Numbered from the stretch's first letter, positions 17,728-28,188 are shown. The stretch is 47,659 nucleotides of DNA from Lentimicrobiaceae bacterium (GCA_028697555.1 JAQVEX010000014.1:1-47659), one strand, 5' to 3'. Numbers and translations are program-made. Notes: a model not told the origin generated them from the sequence alone.

Positions 17728-19035
17728 ATGATAAAACCGACTAAGAATAGTAAAACGTACATTATAATTGCCCTTATTATTGGAACTTGTTTTTTCAAGC
17801 CTTCGTATTCGCAGATTGGCGTAACAATCCCTAACCTTCAAATATGTAACAACTCGTACAATTACGTACCTGTTATTATCAGCAACTTTATTGATATCGA
17901 TTCGTTTTGCATTGAAATAAAATACAACAACGATATTGTAAAAAACACATCGTACTATGGATTGCACCAAGCTCTGAACGAAGGCAATGCCAACATTACA
18001 ATTAGCGAAAATATTACAACTATAAAATGGCATACCGAACATGCTGGAGCTATTATTATAAACGACACATTGCTACATCTGAACTTTTTTGCCAATTCAA
18101 TTGGCAGTACCGAACTGCAAATAATTGAAAGCTCATGTTATTTTTATTCGTCAGACGGTTCGCTACAAACATTCATGGCGAATAATGGAACATTAAACGT
18201 TAACGGAAAACCTAAAGTTTTTCTTACCGAAATAAATGCTACCTGCATGAATAAATGCGAAGCTAATTATTTAGCCTCCGTTTACGACGGATATGCTCCG
18301 TATCAGATTTTATGGAACGGTTCGCCTGGCAGATTCGACTCAATACAAACGGGATTATGCGCCGGTCCCAACAGCTTATGGATAAAAGATAAAATCGGAT
18401 GCGTAACCGACACAATTTTTGAAGTTTCGGGACTTCCTTCGGCTAACGTTGAAATTGAAATTCGCTGCTACGACACGCTTACCGAAGTTATTTACCTTCA
18501 AAACCCAACATTGGATTTTTCTTTTAAAGAAATTCCTCCCTCTCATGTTCTTGAACCACCCTTGTGGGAATTTGGAGACGGCGACACCGCAAAAGCATTT
18601 ACAACTTCTCACAAATACATTGGTGCTAAAGATAACACCGATGGATATTATATTCTGAAAGTGCATTTCATAAACGAAAACGGTTGCGATACTATAATTG
18701 AAAAAATTATTGAAATTCATGAAGCAAAACTGCGAATACCTAACATATTGATAAAAAATGCCGACAATGAATCGCATGCTGCTTTTATCATATCCGATAG
18801 AGAAGGTAGTTCTACCGTGGCTTCCGGAAACTACATATATAACCAAGTCATCAGAATGGAAGTAGTTATCAGAGACCGTTGGGGAAGGAAAGTCTTTGCA
18901 AGCAACGATTATAAAAACGATTGGAAAGCCGAAAATGTTACAGACGGGGTTTATTTTTATACCCTTAAAGTTATTGGGCATTATAAAAACGACTTCTTTA
19001 AAGGCTCTGTAACAGTTTTTACAAATAGTCTGTAG
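17728..19035 (+). CDS. Secreted protein with gliding-motility/T9SS type B-like C-terminal domain
   Basis: A 435-residue protein with a signal peptide ending near PSYSQ. Residues about 30-150 look like a cohesin-type beta-sandwich (ICNNSYNYVPVIISNFIDID). A PKD-like region follows, with LWEFGDGDTAKAFTTSHKY around residue 280. The C-terminal 100 residues (LRIPNILIKN...VVIRDRWGRKVF...DGVYFYTLKV...KGSVTVF) match the gliding motility-associated/T9SS type B sorting domain pattern, though the usual 'FTPNGDGxND' motif has degenerated. It is therefore probably exported by the type IX system and kept at or beyond the cell surface. The partner is unknown. It is co-transcribed with the M1 peptidase, 18 bases away. 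Confidence 0.75.
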   Translation: MIKPTKNSKTYIIIALIIGTCFFKPSYSQIGVTIPNLQICNNSYNYVPVIISNFIDIDSFCIEIKYNNDIVKNTSYYGLHQALNEGNANITISENITTIKWHTEHAGAIIINDTLLHLNFFANSIGSTELQIIESSCYFYSSDGSLQTFMANNGTLNVNGKPKVFLTEINATCMNKCEANYLASVYDGYAPYQILWNGSPGRFDSIQTGLCAGPNSLWIKDKIGCVTDTIFEVSGLPSANVEIEIRCYDTLTEVIYLQNPTLDFSFKEIPPSHVLEPPLWEFGDGDTAKAFTTSHKYIGAKDNTDGYYILKVHFINENGCDTIIEKIIEIHEAKLRIPNILIKNADNESHAAFIISDREGSSTVASGNYIYNQVIRMEVVIRDRWGRKVFASNDYKNDWKAENVTDGVYFYTLKVIGHYKNDFFKGSVTVFTNSL

Positions 19036-19053
19036 AATTATTTACAAATCATA

Positions 19054-21006
19054 GTGTTGAAACACATTATTTACATTTTTGTCATTCTTGCTACTTGCAA
19101 CTTGAGTTTTGCTCAAAATGCCTTTGATACCGATATGTTTACTTTTGGAAAACATTGTAGCAGAAATATCATTGAAAAGAAAGACGTTTCTACCAAAAAT
19201 GGTAATATGAACAACTACGATATTTCTTATCATCGTTTTGAATGGTACGTAAATCCCGAAGTTGACACTATTAGCGGCTGCGTTACAACATATTTCAAAA
19301 CCTTAAATCAAAATACCGATAGCTTATTTTTCAATCTCACTTGTAAACTTACGGTAGATTCGGTTATAAACAATAATGTTCGTGTGTTACATATGCATAC
19401 CAACGACCAATTGTGCATAACATTACCAAACAACGCCTGCTTTAACACTTTCGACTCGGTATCGATATATTATCATGGAAACCCTGTTGCACGTTGGCAT
19501 AACGCATTTAACATCGATACACACGACGGTGTTGCCGTACTGTGGACGCTTTCTGAACCTTACGGCTCAAGTCATTGGTTTCCAACCAAAAACGACCTAA
19601 CCGATAAAATTGACTCTGTGGATATTTTTGTATCAACGCCGGCGCCATACTCAACGGCTTCAATTGGCTTGCTTCAGTGGGACACAATATCGCCAAAGAC
19701 CAATATCAGAACATGTTTTTGGAAACATCGCTACCCTATTGCCGCGTACCTGATTGGAATTGCTTCTACAAATTATTCCGTTTTCAATCAGTATCACGTT
19801 TTTACAAACAACGACACTTTGCTCATACAAAACTATGTTTATCCCGAAGATTCGGCTCTGCAACACTATATAGCAAATACAATGACCAAAGTTTATCAAC
19901 TTTTTGAGGAATACTACGGCGCTTATCCGTTTATGAACGAAAAATACGGACATGCACAATGTGGTTTTGCCGGTGGCATGGAGCACCAAACTATGACTTT
20001 TATGGGCGGTATTTTCAGTCTTCATGTACTTGCTCACGAATTGGCTCACCATTGGTTCGGAAACATGATAACTTGTGGCTCATGGCACGATATATGGCTT
20101 AACGAAGGATTTGCTTCGTACAGCACTTTGCTTATGTACGAAAAGTTGAATGATGGTTCGTGGTGGCTACCGTGCAAAGAGCATGTTGTGAAAAGTATTA
20201 CTTCAAAACCCGACGGCTCTGTTTATTGCTACGACATAACAGACCCTAGACGAATATTCGACAATCGCCTTACTTACGAAAAATCCACCTACGTACTACA
20301 TACTTTAAGGTGGATTATAGGCGATTCTGCTTTTTTTACCGCCATAAAAAATTATCTCAACGATACAATTCTTCGCTACAAATTTGCCATGTCCGAAGAT
20401 TTGATTAATCACTTTAAAAATGCCGCCAATACCGATTTGGAATGGTACTTCAACGACTGGCTCTACTGCGAAGGATATCCTTCATATAACATAACTCTCA
20501 GACATGTTGCTCAAAACGAGTACACAATCAATTTTGTACAAACACAGTCGCATCATTCTGTCGATTTTTTTAAACTTCCATTGCCAATAAAGATATTCGG
20601 CAATAATAAAGATACGATTATGGTTTTTGATAACACAGTCAATAATCAAACCTTCAACTTCATAACTGATTTTACAATAGACTCAATTCAATTCGACCCC
20701 GACAAATGGCTTGTTACAGCCAATAACAGTATTAACTATATTCTGAGCAAAGATATTGACGAAAGCAAAGTAGAAATCTACCCAAATCCTTGCTCAAACT
20801 TTTTTTGTATCAAAAACATAGACTTAGACAAGTATAAAATCAATATCTACAACACAAAAGGAGCAAAATTAAATTACACATTAGATAAGAAAAACAACTT
20901 ATCGTACATAGTTAATATAAAAAATGCCATGTCCGGTATCTACATAATAGCGATAACCGATGGAAATAATAAAACAGTATTAAGCAAAAAAATATCAATT
21001 AAATAG
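19054..21006 (+). CDS. M1 family metallopeptidase with T9SS type A sorting domain
   Basis: A 650-residue zinc aminopeptidase-like protein. Its signal peptide ends LSFAQ. The zinc site is HELAHHW (His328, Glu329, His332) with Glu351 in LNEGFAS, an exact HExxH-18-E spacing. The substrate-anchoring GGMEH (308-311) replaces the usual GAMEN. The C-terminal 80 residues start with VEIYPNPCSNFF and contain MSGIYIIAI, the T9SS type A sorting domain, so the enzyme is exported to the surface or medium. It starts with GTG at 19054 (or TTG at 19057); no ATG fits. Its 3' end overlaps the convergent deacetylase gene by 8 bases. Confidence 0.9.
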   Translation: MLKHIIYIFVILATCNLSFAQNAFDTDMFTFGKHCSRNIIEKKDVSTKNGNMNNYDISYHRFEWYVNPEVDTISGCVTTYFKTLNQNTDSLFFNLTCKLTVDSVINNNVRVLHMHTNDQLCITLPNNACFNTFDSVSIYYHGNPVARWHNAFNIDTHDGVAVLWTLSEPYGSSHWFPTKNDLTDKIDSVDIFVSTPAPYSTASIGLLQWDTISPKTNIRTCFWKHRYPIAAYLIGIASTNYSVFNQYHVFTNNDTLLIQNYVYPEDSALQHYIANTMTKVYQLFEEYYGAYPFMNEKYGHAQCGFAGGMEHQTMTFMGGIFSLHVLAHELAHHWFGNMITCGSWHDIWLNEGFASYSTLLMYEKLNDGSWWLPCKEHVVKSITSKPDGSVYCYDITDPRRIFDNRLTYEKSTYVLHTLRWIIGDSAFFTAIKNYLNDTILRYKFAMSEDLINHFKNAANTDLEWYFNDWLYCEGYPSYNITLRHVAQNEYTINFVQTQSHHSVDFFKLPLPIKIFGNNKDTIMVFDNTVNNQTFNFITDFTIDSIQFDPDKWLVTANNSINYILSKDIDESKVEIYPNPCSNFFCIKNIDLDKYKINIYNTKGAKLNYTLDKKNNLSYIVNIKNAMSGIYIIAITDGNNKTVLSKKISIK

Positions 21007-21649
21007 ATTCCGGTATCTTTTCAAAATTGAATCCTTTATCTAAACATTGCTTAATGTATTTTTCCAAAATTTCTAACATATTAGGTGCGGCTTTTATACT
21101 ATCGTGAAAAACAATAATACTACCGCTTTTCGTGTATTTATTAGTAACATCAAGGCATTGTTGTGGCGATAGTTTTGGTGAAAAATCGCCCGAAATTACA
21201 CTCCACATAACAATTTTGTATTCGGCTGATAATTTTTTTGCCCACATCAAAGGTAATATGCCATGTGGTGGTCGGAACAGCTTAGAATTAATCATTTTTG
21301 AAACTTCGTCTATTTCATTCTTGTACTGCATATAACTGACTTTGGTAGCTTTAACATGGTTATATGTATGTCCTCCAACCGAATGATTCAAATCAACAAT
21401 ATCATTAAACAAACTCAAATTATTTTTAACATTATTACCTACCATAAAAAAAGTAGCTTTAATATCGTATTTCTCAAGAATATCTAAAACTTTTGGAGTA
21501 ACTTGCAGATTTGGACCATCATCGAAAGTAAGGTAAATACTATTATTCGAGTTTTTTATATCCCAAACTACACTTTTTGGATACAAATACCTAAAAACAA
21601 ACGGTGTGTTGTGTAACATATTTGTTAATTTTGCAACAAAATTAATCAT
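20999..21649 (-). CDS. Polysaccharide deacetylase (NodB homology) family protein
   Basis: A carbohydrate esterase 4-like enzyme that removes N- or O-acetyl groups from glycans such as peptidoglycan. NodB motifs: TFDDGPN (catalytic Asp and metal Asp), HTYNHVK (metal histidines), FRPPHG, and a late IIVFHDS. It has 216 residues at the listed start. A TAnnTTTG element (21637-21644, minus strand) falls inside the first codons of this reading, so the true start may be the ATG at 21619, which drops ten residues with no conserved motif. No clear signal peptide is visible with either start. Confidence 0.88.
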   Translation of the reverse strand: MINFVAKLTNMLHNTPFVFRYLYPKSVVWDIKNSNNSIYLTFDDGPNLQVTPKVLDILEKYDIKATFFMVGNNVKNNLSLFNDIVDLNHSVGGHTYNHVKATKVSYMQYKNEIDEVSKMINSKLFRPPHGILPLMWAKKLSAEYKIVMWSVISGDFSPKLSPQQCLDVTNKYTKSGSIIVFHDSIKAAPNMLEILEKYIKQCLDKGFNFEKIPESI

Positions 21650-21689
21650 TAAATTATCTTAAATAGAAATTTAAGAGTGATTTTTAAAT

Positions 21690-21697
21690 TATCTTTG
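21690..21697 (+). promoter_or_regulatory. -7 promoter element of gpmA
   Basis: TATCTTTG is an exact TAnnTTTG match, 33 bases before the ATG. Confidence 0.6.
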
Positions 21698-21730
21698 GCA
21701 ACATAATTTTTAACTAAAATAATAACAATA

Positions 21731-22474
21731 ATGAAGAAATTGGTTCTACTCCGACACGGAGAAAGTTTATGGAATAAGGAAAATCGCTTTACAGGCTGGG
21801 CTGATGTTGATTTATCCGAAAGAGGTATAAAAGAAGCTATTGAAGCAGGTAAAACCTTAAAGGAAAATGGATTTGATTTTAAATTGGCTTACACATCGTA
21901 TTTAAAGAGAGCTATAAAGACTTTGAACTTGGCTCTTGAAGAAATGGATTTGATGTGGATAGAAGTTCGTAAAACATGGCGATTGAATGAAAAGCACTAC
22001 GGAGTTTTACAAGGTCTTAATAAAGCAGAAACAGCTCAAAAATACGGAGACGAACAAGTTTTAATATGGCGCAGAAGTTATGATGTACCTCCTGCACCAA
22101 TGGCTGAAGACGACCCAAGATGCACAAGATTGCAACCCAGATATAAAGACATTGGAAATGATGCTCCTCTCACAGAAGCATTGAAGAATACCGTTGAAAG
22201 AATGATTCCCTACTGGGAAAACGAAATAAAACCATCGTTTGATAATCACGACCAACTTCTAGTTGTGGCTCACGGAAATAGCCTTAGAGCAATTGTAAAA
22301 CACGTAAAAAACATATCCGACCAAGATATTATTGCATTGAACATTCCAACAGGAATACCTTACGTTTTTGAATTTGACGATAATCTTAACTTGGTAAAAG
22401 ATTATTTCTTAGGCGATCCTGAAGTCATAAAAAAACTTATGGAAGAAGTTGCTAATCAGGGTAAAGCTAAGTAA
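21731..22474 (+). CDS. gpmA: 2,3-bisphosphoglycerate-dependent phosphoglycerate mutase
   Basis: A glycolytic enzyme interconverting 3- and 2-phosphoglycerate through a phosphohistidine. The LVLLRHGES motif has the catalytic His9, followed by [15 protein letters not shown], an [15 protein letters not shown] segment ([11 protein letters not shown]) and the second histidine in [14 protein letters not shown]. It has 247 residues, the normal length for the cofactor-dependent form. It lies 5 bases before the metallophosphatase gene, so the pair is likely an operon. Confidence 0.97.
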   Translation: MKKLVLLRHGESLWNKENRFTGWADVDLSERGIKEAIEAGKTLKENGFDFKLAYTSYLKRAIKTLNLALEEMDLMWIEVRKTWRLNEKHYGVLQGLNKAETAQKYGDEQVLIWRRSYDVPPAPMAEDDPRCTRLQPRYKDIGNDAPLTEALKNTVERMIPYWENEIKPSFDNHDQLLVVAHGNSLRAIVKHVKNISDQDIIALNIPTGIPYVFEFDDNLNLVKDYFLGDPEVIKKLMEEVANQGKAK

Positions 22475-22479
22475 ACATA

Positions 22480-23193
22480 ATGAGAACGTGGGTAATTCCG
22501 GATGTTCATGGTTGTATCAACACTCTTAAGGCGTTGATAGAAAATGTTTTACAACCAAACTCAAACGATAATATATATTTTTTGGGCGACCTTGTTGATA
22601 GAGGCGATAATTCTAAAGAAGTTATCGACTATATTTGGTCGCTCAAATATAGTGGTATTGCTACTCAAGTTGTAAAAGGAAATCATGAATACTACCTAAT
22701 AGAGACCTACAAAGCTGAAACCAATAAAGGTTTTTGGAAAAAAAAACTTAATATACGCACTAATATTTATAAAGAATGGATGAGACACGGCGGCAAAAAT
22801 ACTTTGAATAGCTTTGGCGTTAGTTCTCCATCTCAATTACCGGAAAAATACGTAAAATACTTAGAAGAGCTACCCTACTACATCGAGACTGACAATTATT
22901 ACATTGTTCATGCCGGATTTAATTTTGCCAACGATGATATTTTTTCGGATAAGCACTCTATGATGTGGGTTAGAGACTACGAAGTTGACAAGGACAAACT
23001 AAACGGAAAAAAAATAATACACGGTCATGTGCCTGTTCCTCTAGATTTTATACACCAAAATTTGAAATATAATTCATACGATTTCATCGACATTGACAAT
23101 GGCGTGTATATGAAAGACAGACCCGATTACGGCAATTTGTTGGCTTTGGAATTGAACACTTTAAAACTTTTTGTACAACCGAATATCGATTAA
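22480..23193 (+). CDS. Calcineurin-like metallophosphoesterase (PPP family)
   Basis: A 237-residue dinuclear metal phosphatase. Motifs in order: PDVHGC (Asp8, His10), FLGDLVDRGDNS, KGNHEYYL, a histidine in YIVHAGFNF and GHVPV near the C-terminus. This is the bacterial PPP type related to PrpA/PrpE and ApaH. The substrate could be phosphoproteins or diadenosine polyphosphates; the sequence does not decide. Tight coupling to gpmA is the only context clue. Confidence 0.88.
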   Translation: MRTWVIPDVHGCINTLKALIENVLQPNSNDNIYFLGDLVDRGDNSKEVIDYIWSLKYSGIATQVVKGNHEYYLIETYKAETNKGFWKKKLNIRTNIYKEWMRHGGKNTLNSFGVSSPSQLPEKYVKYLEELPYYIETDNYYIVHAGFNFANDDIFSDKHSMMWVRDYEVDKDKLNGKKIIHGHVPVPLDFIHQNLKYNSYDFIDIDNGVYMKDRPDYGNLLALELNTLKLFVQPNID

Positions 23194-23261
23194 TAAAAAC
23201 AATGATTTGCTAACTTAATTCGATTTCTGTTTTTTATCTAGCACATGCGAGATTTTAATTA

Positions 23262-23296
23262 AAAAAAAGAGCGTTGAAAATTCAACGCTCTTTTTG
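23262..23296. terminator. Bidirectional terminator between convergent genes
   Basis: A perfect stem AAAAAGAGCGTTGAA with its complement, and A/T runs on both sides. It lies between the metallophosphatase gene (plus) and the OmpA-family gene (minus) and can serve both. Confidence 0.9.
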
Positions 23297-23329
23297 GATA
23301 TATAATTTTGTTTTTAAACCAAATCTTTA

Positions 23330-24859
23330 CTACAATACTGATTTAATTTCAACTCTACGGTTTTTAGCCCAGTTGGTAGGTCCATCATTTGGAGCTGCCG
23401 GTTGAGTAATACCATGGAATGATTTGATAATTCTTTCTTTTTCAATTCCTTTTTTAGCTAGGTAGTTGATAACATAATCGGCACGTTTTTCCGAAAGTCT
23501 CATGTTATAACCTTCATCGCCTCTTGAGTCGGCGTGACCTGCAACAGAAACTTTAACATCGCTGTGTTGTTTCATTAAATCAGCAACTTCGTTCAAATCT
23601 TTGGTATACTTTGAAATAACTACGCTGCTTGCAGTATTAAAGTAAACTACTTTGAAAATTTCTACGCTTGGTCCTTTAGGTGTTTCCGGACAACCTCTAT
23701 TTGCTGCAGTTCCTGGAACTGTTGGGCAATCGTCGTCTTTATCAGGAATACCGTCACCATCAGTATCGGGGCAACCTCTTGTTGATTTAGGTCCTCTTAA
23801 ATCCGGACATTCGTCGTCTTTATCAGGAATACCGTCACCGTCAGTATCGGGGCAACCGTTAAACTCAGCTAAACCAAATTCATTTGGACACTCGTCTTTA
23901 TGATCAGGAATTCCGTCACCGTCTTTATCAGGGCATCCATTAAGTTCTTTTGAACCTGCTTCATTTGGACATTCGTCTTTATGATCGGGTATTCCGTCAC
24001 CATCAGTATCGGGACAACCGTTGAATTCAGCTAAACCTGGCTCATTTGGACATTCGTCATCTTTATCAGCTATACCGTCGCCATCTTTATCAGGACAACC
24101 CATCAATTCAACAGTACCATATTCGTCAGGACATAAGTCTTTCTTGTCAGGAACTCCGTCGCCATCTCTATCTGAAGATTTAAATCTGATTTGTAAACCC
24201 AAAGATGCAAAACCAAAATGGTCATTTATTTCTTTATTGTTCACATTTTTAAAGTTGTCAACGACATCATCATTAAACAAAATATTGTGGTTATACTCAA
24301 GGTTTAAACCAACAACTTCTGACAATCTGATACCCAAACCAAGTCCGGCAGGAACCATAAACGAGCTTTTACTGATATTTTCCTTATTTGGTAAAGGATT
24401 TTCAGTACCTAACTGATATTGAGTACTCTTTGAGTTCAAATATCCGGCTCCACCCATTAAATACAAGTTGAGTAATCTTTTCGGATTATTGTTGAAAAGT
24501 TCATTAACGTTAAGAGTAAGCTGACCGCCTCCGTACATCAATTTACTACTAAAATCGCAGCTAGGAGCTCCTAAATCGTCTCTACCGCCAGATACTTTTC
24601 CCATATTGAAGTGTCCTCTAATTCCGACAACTCTACTAAATTGCCAACCCAAAGCGGCTCCATAGGCTAAATTGATTTCTTTGTCGTAAAAATCATTTTC
24701 ATTTAAGTCCCCAAAATATTGGTGAATTCCAACATTTGGTTGAAGGTAAACATAACCATTAAATGGTACTTTAGCTTCTTGTGCGCTAACAGTCTGCGTT
24801 AAAGTGAAAACCAACAAAACTGATAGCAATAATTGTAAGATTGTGTTAAACTTTTTCAT
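23330..24859 (-). CDS. OmpA family protein with TSP type 3 repeats
   Basis: An outer-membrane protein of 509 residues. The signal peptide (1-26) ends TVSAQ. Residues about 30-228 form an eight-stranded barrel-like domain. Residues 230-391 are six 27-residue thrombospondin type 3 repeats of the form DxDGDGIPD..DECP....GCP, which bind calcium and act as a rigid linker. Residues about 395-509 are the OmpA peptidoglycan-binding domain with AGHADSRGDEGYNMRLSEKRA and NRRVEI. It thus tethers the outer membrane to the wall. Such proteins are abundant in Bacteroidota. It has its own promoter. Confidence 0.95.
   Translation of the reverse strand: MKKFNTILQLLLSVLLVFTLTQTVSAQEAKVPFNGYVYLQPNVGIHQYFGDLNENDFYDKEINLAYGAALGWQFSRVVGIRGHFNMGKVSGGRDDLGAPSCDFSSKLMYGGGQLTLNVNELFNNNPKRLLNLYLMGGAGYLNSKSTQYQLGTENPLPNKENISKSSFMVPAGLGLGIRLSEVVGLNLEYNHNILFNDDVVDNFKNVNNKEINDHFGFASLGLQIRFKSSDRDGDGVPDKKDLCPDEYGTVELMGCPDKDGDGIADKDDECPNEPGLAEFNGCPDTDGDGIPDHKDECPNEAGSKELNGCPDKDGDGIPDHKDECPNEFGLAEFNGCPDTDGDGIPDKDDECPDLRGPKSTRGCPDTDGDGIPDKDDDCPTVPGTAANRGCPETPKGPSVEIFKVVYFNTASSVVISKYTKDLNEVADLMKQHSDVKVSVAGHADSRGDEGYNMRLSEKRADYVINYLAKKGIEKERIIKSFHGITQPAAPNDGPTNWAKNRRVEIKSVL
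23687..24172 (-). repeat. Six tandem 81-bp coding repeats (TSP3)
   Basis: These encode the six 27-residue repeats of the OmpA-family protein. Several units share long identical words at the DNA level (for example the codons for DGDGIPD), so unit number could change by slippage or recombination. Confidence 0.9.
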
Positions 24860-24888
24860 AATAAAATTAAATTTGGTTCTTAATAATG

Positions 24889-24896
24889 CAAATATA
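24889..24896 (-). promoter_or_regulatory. -7 promoter element of the OmpA-family gene
   Basis: Reads TATATTTG on the minus strand, an exact match, 29 bases upstream of the start codon. Confidence 0.6.
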
Positions 24897-24926
24897 ATAT
24901 TGTTTTATAACTAATCTATTTATTTA

Positions 24927-25451
24927 TTAAAAAAATGTAAAAATTTTACTTATTACAATGCCAAAAGCTACCGAAACATTCAATGAATGCTTAGTCCCAA
25001 ACTGAGGTATTTCTAGGCTCACATCGCACATTTCAACTATTTGGTCGTCTATTCCGCATACTTCGTGACCAAGTACCAGTGCAATTTTTCTCATTTTGGG
25101 ATTTTTAAAATTATAAATATCAATACTTTCAGTTGTTTGTTCTACACAAACTATTAAATAACCCTTTTCTTTCAATTCCAATATCGACTGTTTAGTGTGC
25201 TCGTAGTACTTCCAACTAACCGATTCGGTAGCACCTAAGGCTGTTTTAGAAATTTCCTTGTCAGGTGGCAAAGGTGTCAATCCGCATAGGTGTATTTCTT
25301 CGACTAAAAAAGCATCGCAAGTTCTGAAAATAGAACCGACATTGTGTTTACTTCTTACATTGTCTAAAACACATACTATAGGTTTTTTTTTAGATTCCTT
25401 ATATTGTTCTACGCCGACACGATTTAGTTCCGATAATGATAGTTTTCTCAT
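24927..25451 (-). CDS. TrmH/SpoU family RNA 2'-O-methyltransferase
   Basis: A SPOUT-fold methyltransferase of 174 residues using S-adenosylmethionine. Motif 1 reads NVRSKHNVGSIFRTCDA, motif 2 LVLGHEVCGID and motif 3 IPQFGTKHSLNVSVAFGIV, which together form the trefoil knot. It lacks the N-terminal substrate-binding domain of RlmB-like proteins, so it resembles short TrmH/TrmL enzymes; the target (tRNA or rRNA position) cannot be fixed. It is divergent from mutS. Confidence 0.93.
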   Translation of the reverse strand: MRKLSLSELNRVGVEQYKESKKKPIVCVLDNVRSKHNVGSIFRTCDAFLVEEIHLCGLTPLPPDKEISKTALGATESVSWKYYEHTKQSILELKEKGYLIVCVEQTTESIDIYNFKNPKMRKIALVLGHEVCGIDDQIVEMCDVSLEIPQFGTKHSLNVSVAFGIVISKIFTFF

Positions 25452-25531
25452 AAATAGCTGATTATATAATGCAAAGTAAATATTTTTTTAACAAGAGAAT
25501 TAAAAATCGCGTCAAAAATTCAAATTGTTAT

Positions 25532-25539
25532 TATATTTG
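25532..25539 (+). promoter_or_regulatory. -7 promoter element of mutS
   Basis: TATATTTG is an exact TAnnTTTG match, 15 bases before the preferred mutS ATG. It supports the ATG at 25555 over the upstream reading, which would start before the promoter. Confidence 0.6.
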
Positions 25540-25554
25540 CATCAAACAATAAAG

Positions 25555-28188
25555 ATGGCAAAGAAAAGTAATAGAGAAAATAACGAATCAATGACTCCGT
25601 TGATGAAGCAATACAATAGCATAAAGGCTAAATATCCTGATGCCCTATTGCTATTCAGAGTTGGCGATTTTTACGAAACCTTCGGCAACGATGCCATCAT
25701 TGCTTCGGAAGTTCTTAACATTGTACTTACCAAACGTGCCAACGGCAGGGCTTCTTCTATTGAGTTAGCGGGATTTCCGCATCATTCGTTAGACACTTAT
25801 TTGCCGAAACTTGTACGTGCCGGTTACAGAGTTGCTATTTGCGACCAACTTGAAGACCCAAAACTAGCTAAAACCATTGTCAAAAGAGGTGTTACCGAAC
25901 TTGTTACTCCGGGCGTTTCATATAATGACAAAATATTAGATGCAAAAGAAAATAATTTCTTGGCAGCCGTACACTTACGTAAAGATACTACTGGTATTTC
26001 TTTTTTAGATATATCAACAGGCGAATTTTACGTTGCGCAAGGAAGCAACGAATATATTGAAAAACTGCTTCAAACATTTTCGCCTTCGGAAGTTATCTTA
26101 CAAAAAAATAAACGAAACGAATTTGAGCAACTTTTTGGCAGCAAATTCTACTTCTTTTATTTTGAGGACTGGGTATTCCAGTATGAGTTTTCGTACAATC
26201 TGCTAAAAAAACACTTTAAAACAACTTCGCTAAAAGGATTTGGTGTAAACGATTTAAAAGAAGGTATTATAGCCGCCGGAGTTGCGCTGTATTATTTATC
26301 GGAGACACATCACGATGAAACGAGTCACATATGCAAAATATCTCGTGTTGAGGAAGACAAATACGTTTGGCTAGACAAATTTACAATAAGAAATTTGGAA
26401 TTGTTGCCTACAAACAACAAAGAATACAACCATAGTTTACTTGGAATCATCGACTCAACCATAACTCCTATGGGAGCACGATTGCTCAAACGATGGTTGC
26501 TTCTGCCTCTGAAAGACAAGACTAAAATTGAGCAGCGACAAAGTATTGTTGATTATATGATAAACAACGATACTTTTAGCGAAAATATAAACAGCAACAT
26601 AAAACAGATTGGCGATATAGAAAGACTAATAAGCAAGGTAGCCATAGGAAGAGTTAGTCCGCGCGAAATACTGCAACTAAATAAGGCTCTCGTTGCTATT
26701 GTTCCTATTAAAGCATTATGCAACAACACTAACGTTGAAGCGTTGGTACAAATAGGCGAAAAGCTTAATCCGTGTAGTAGTATTGCCGAGATGATAGAAA
26801 AAAGCATTAAATCTGATGCTCCTGCAGTTGTTAGTAAAGGGAATGTTATACGTTCGGGGGTTTCGGAAGAATTGGACGAACTAAGAAATATTGCCATCTC
26901 CGGAAAAGATTACCTTGTTAGTATACAACAACGCGAAATTGCTACTACCGGAATACCATCGCTAAAAATCGGATTCAATAACGTTTTCGGTTATTACTTA
27001 GAAGTTACAAACACACACAAAGATAAGGTTCCAAGCACTTGGCAAAGAAAGCAAACTCTTGTTAATGCCGAAAGGTACATCACAGAAGAACTTAAAGAAT
27101 ACGAACAAAAAATTCTGACAGCCGAAGATAAAATCTTAGAATTGGAGCAGCAACTATTTGAAAACGTTGTAAGACAAATTGGGGAATACATTGAGCCTAT
27201 ACAACTTAATGCATATTTAATTTCGCAGTTAGATTGTTTACAATCCTTTGCTCAGAACGCCAAAAAATATAATTATTGTAAACCAACGATAGACAACTCT
27301 TTCTCTATTTCGATAACGGAAGGCAGGCATCCTGTAATTGAGCGACATCTTCCACCCGACAATCCGTACATTTCGAACGATGTATTTTTGGATAATCAAA
27401 CGCAACAAATAATAATTCTTACAGGTCCAAACATGTCGGGTAAATCGGCTTTTTTGCGACAAACCGCACTAATTACACTGATGGCTCAAATAGGAAGCTA
27501 CGTGCCTGCAAAAGACGCAACAATAGGTATTGTTGATAAAATATTTACCAGAGTTGGAGCATCCGACAATATTTCGTCGGGCGAAAGCACCTTTATGGTC
27601 GAGATGAACGAAGCTGCAAGCATACTGAATAATATGTCGAACCGAAGTCTTATACTTTTAGACGAAATCGGTCGTGGTACCAGCACTTACGATGGTATAT
27701 CGATAGCACGCTCAATAACCGAATATATGCACGAACACCCGTTTTACAAGCCGAAAGTGCTATTTGCAACTCACTACCACGAGCTTAACGAAATTGCCAA
27801 CAGTTACGAAAGGGTTAAAAACTTTCATGTAGAAGTAAAAGAAATAGGCAAGCAAGTAATCTTTTTGCGAAAGATAAGTGAAGGCGGTAGCGAACACAGC
27901 TTTGGTATTCACGTGGCACGCATGGCAGGTATGCCGGAATTAGTGATTAAAAGAGCTGAAGATTTGCTGAAACAATTGGAAAAATTAAGAATTAGCCAGC
28001 CCGAAAGTGTTAAAACTAGCGAAAAAAAAGAGCAAAAAGATAGTATTCAGTTAAGTTTTTACCAGATGGAAGACCCGCTTTTGTTGCAAATACGAGACGA
28101 TATACTTAAAATAGATATCAATACGCTAACTCCAGTGGAAGCTCTGATGAAGCTAAACGAAATTAAAAAATTATTGAAAAATTATTGA
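25555..28188 (+). CDS. mutS: DNA mismatch repair protein MutS
   Basis: MutS recognises mismatches and small loops and starts methyl-independent or strand-directed repair with MutL. The N-terminal domain has the mismatch-reading Phe-x-Glu in RVGDFYETF. Connector, lever and clamp domains follow. The ATPase has Walker A GPNMSGKS (around residue 624), Walker [17 protein letters not shown] and the signature FATHYHEL. The 877-residue length is typical of MutS1. A longer reading from 25525 would begin upstream of the promoter element. It is monocistronic. Confidence 0.97.
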   Translation: MAKKSNRENNESMTPLMKQYNSIKAKYPDALLLFRVGDFYETFGNDAIIASEVLNIVLTKRANGRASSIELAGFPHHSLDTYLPKLVRAGYRVAICDQLEDPKLAKTIVKRGVTELVTPGVSYNDKILDAKENNFLAAVHLRKDTTGISFLDISTGEFYVAQGSNEYIEKLLQTFSPSEVILQKNKRNEFEQLFGSKFYFFYFEDWVFQYEFSYNLLKKHFKTTSLKGFGVNDLKEGIIAAGVALYYLSETHHDETSHICKISRVEEDKYVWLDKFTIRNLELLPTNNKEYNHSLLGIIDSTITPMGARLLKRWLLLPLKDKTKIEQRQSIVDYMINNDTFSENINSNIKQIGDIERLISKVAIGRVSPREILQLNKALVAIVPIKALCNNTNVEALVQIGEKLNPCSSIAEMIEKSIKSDAPAVVSKGNVIRSGVSEELDELRNIAISGKDYLVSIQQREIATTGIPSLKIGFNNVFGYYLEVTNTHKDKVPSTWQRKQTLVNAERYITEELKEYEQKILTAEDKILELEQQLFENVVRQIGEYIEPIQLNAYLISQLDCLQSFAQNAKKYNYCKPTIDNSFSISITEGRHPVIERHLPPDNPYISNDVFLDNQTQQIIILTGPNMSGKSAFLRQTALITLMAQIGSYVPAKDATIGIVDKIFTRVGASDNISSGESTFMVEMNEAASILNNMSNRSLILLDEIGRGTSTYDGISIARSITEYMHEHPFYKPKVLFATHYHELNEIANSYERVKNFHVEVKEIGKQVIFLRKISEGGSEHSFGIHVARMAGMPELVIKRAEDLLKQLEKLRISQPESVKTSEKKEQKDSIQLSFYQMEDPLLLQIRDDILKIDINTLTPVEALMKLNEIKKLLKNY

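Noticed and set aside
18376..18981. 201-codon ORF opposite the T9SS cargo gene
   Set aside because: Antisense shadow of a gene with a signal peptide and sorting domain.
25525..25554. Longer start for MutS
   Set aside because: The extension contains the promoter -7 element; the conserved sequence begins after MAKK at 25555.
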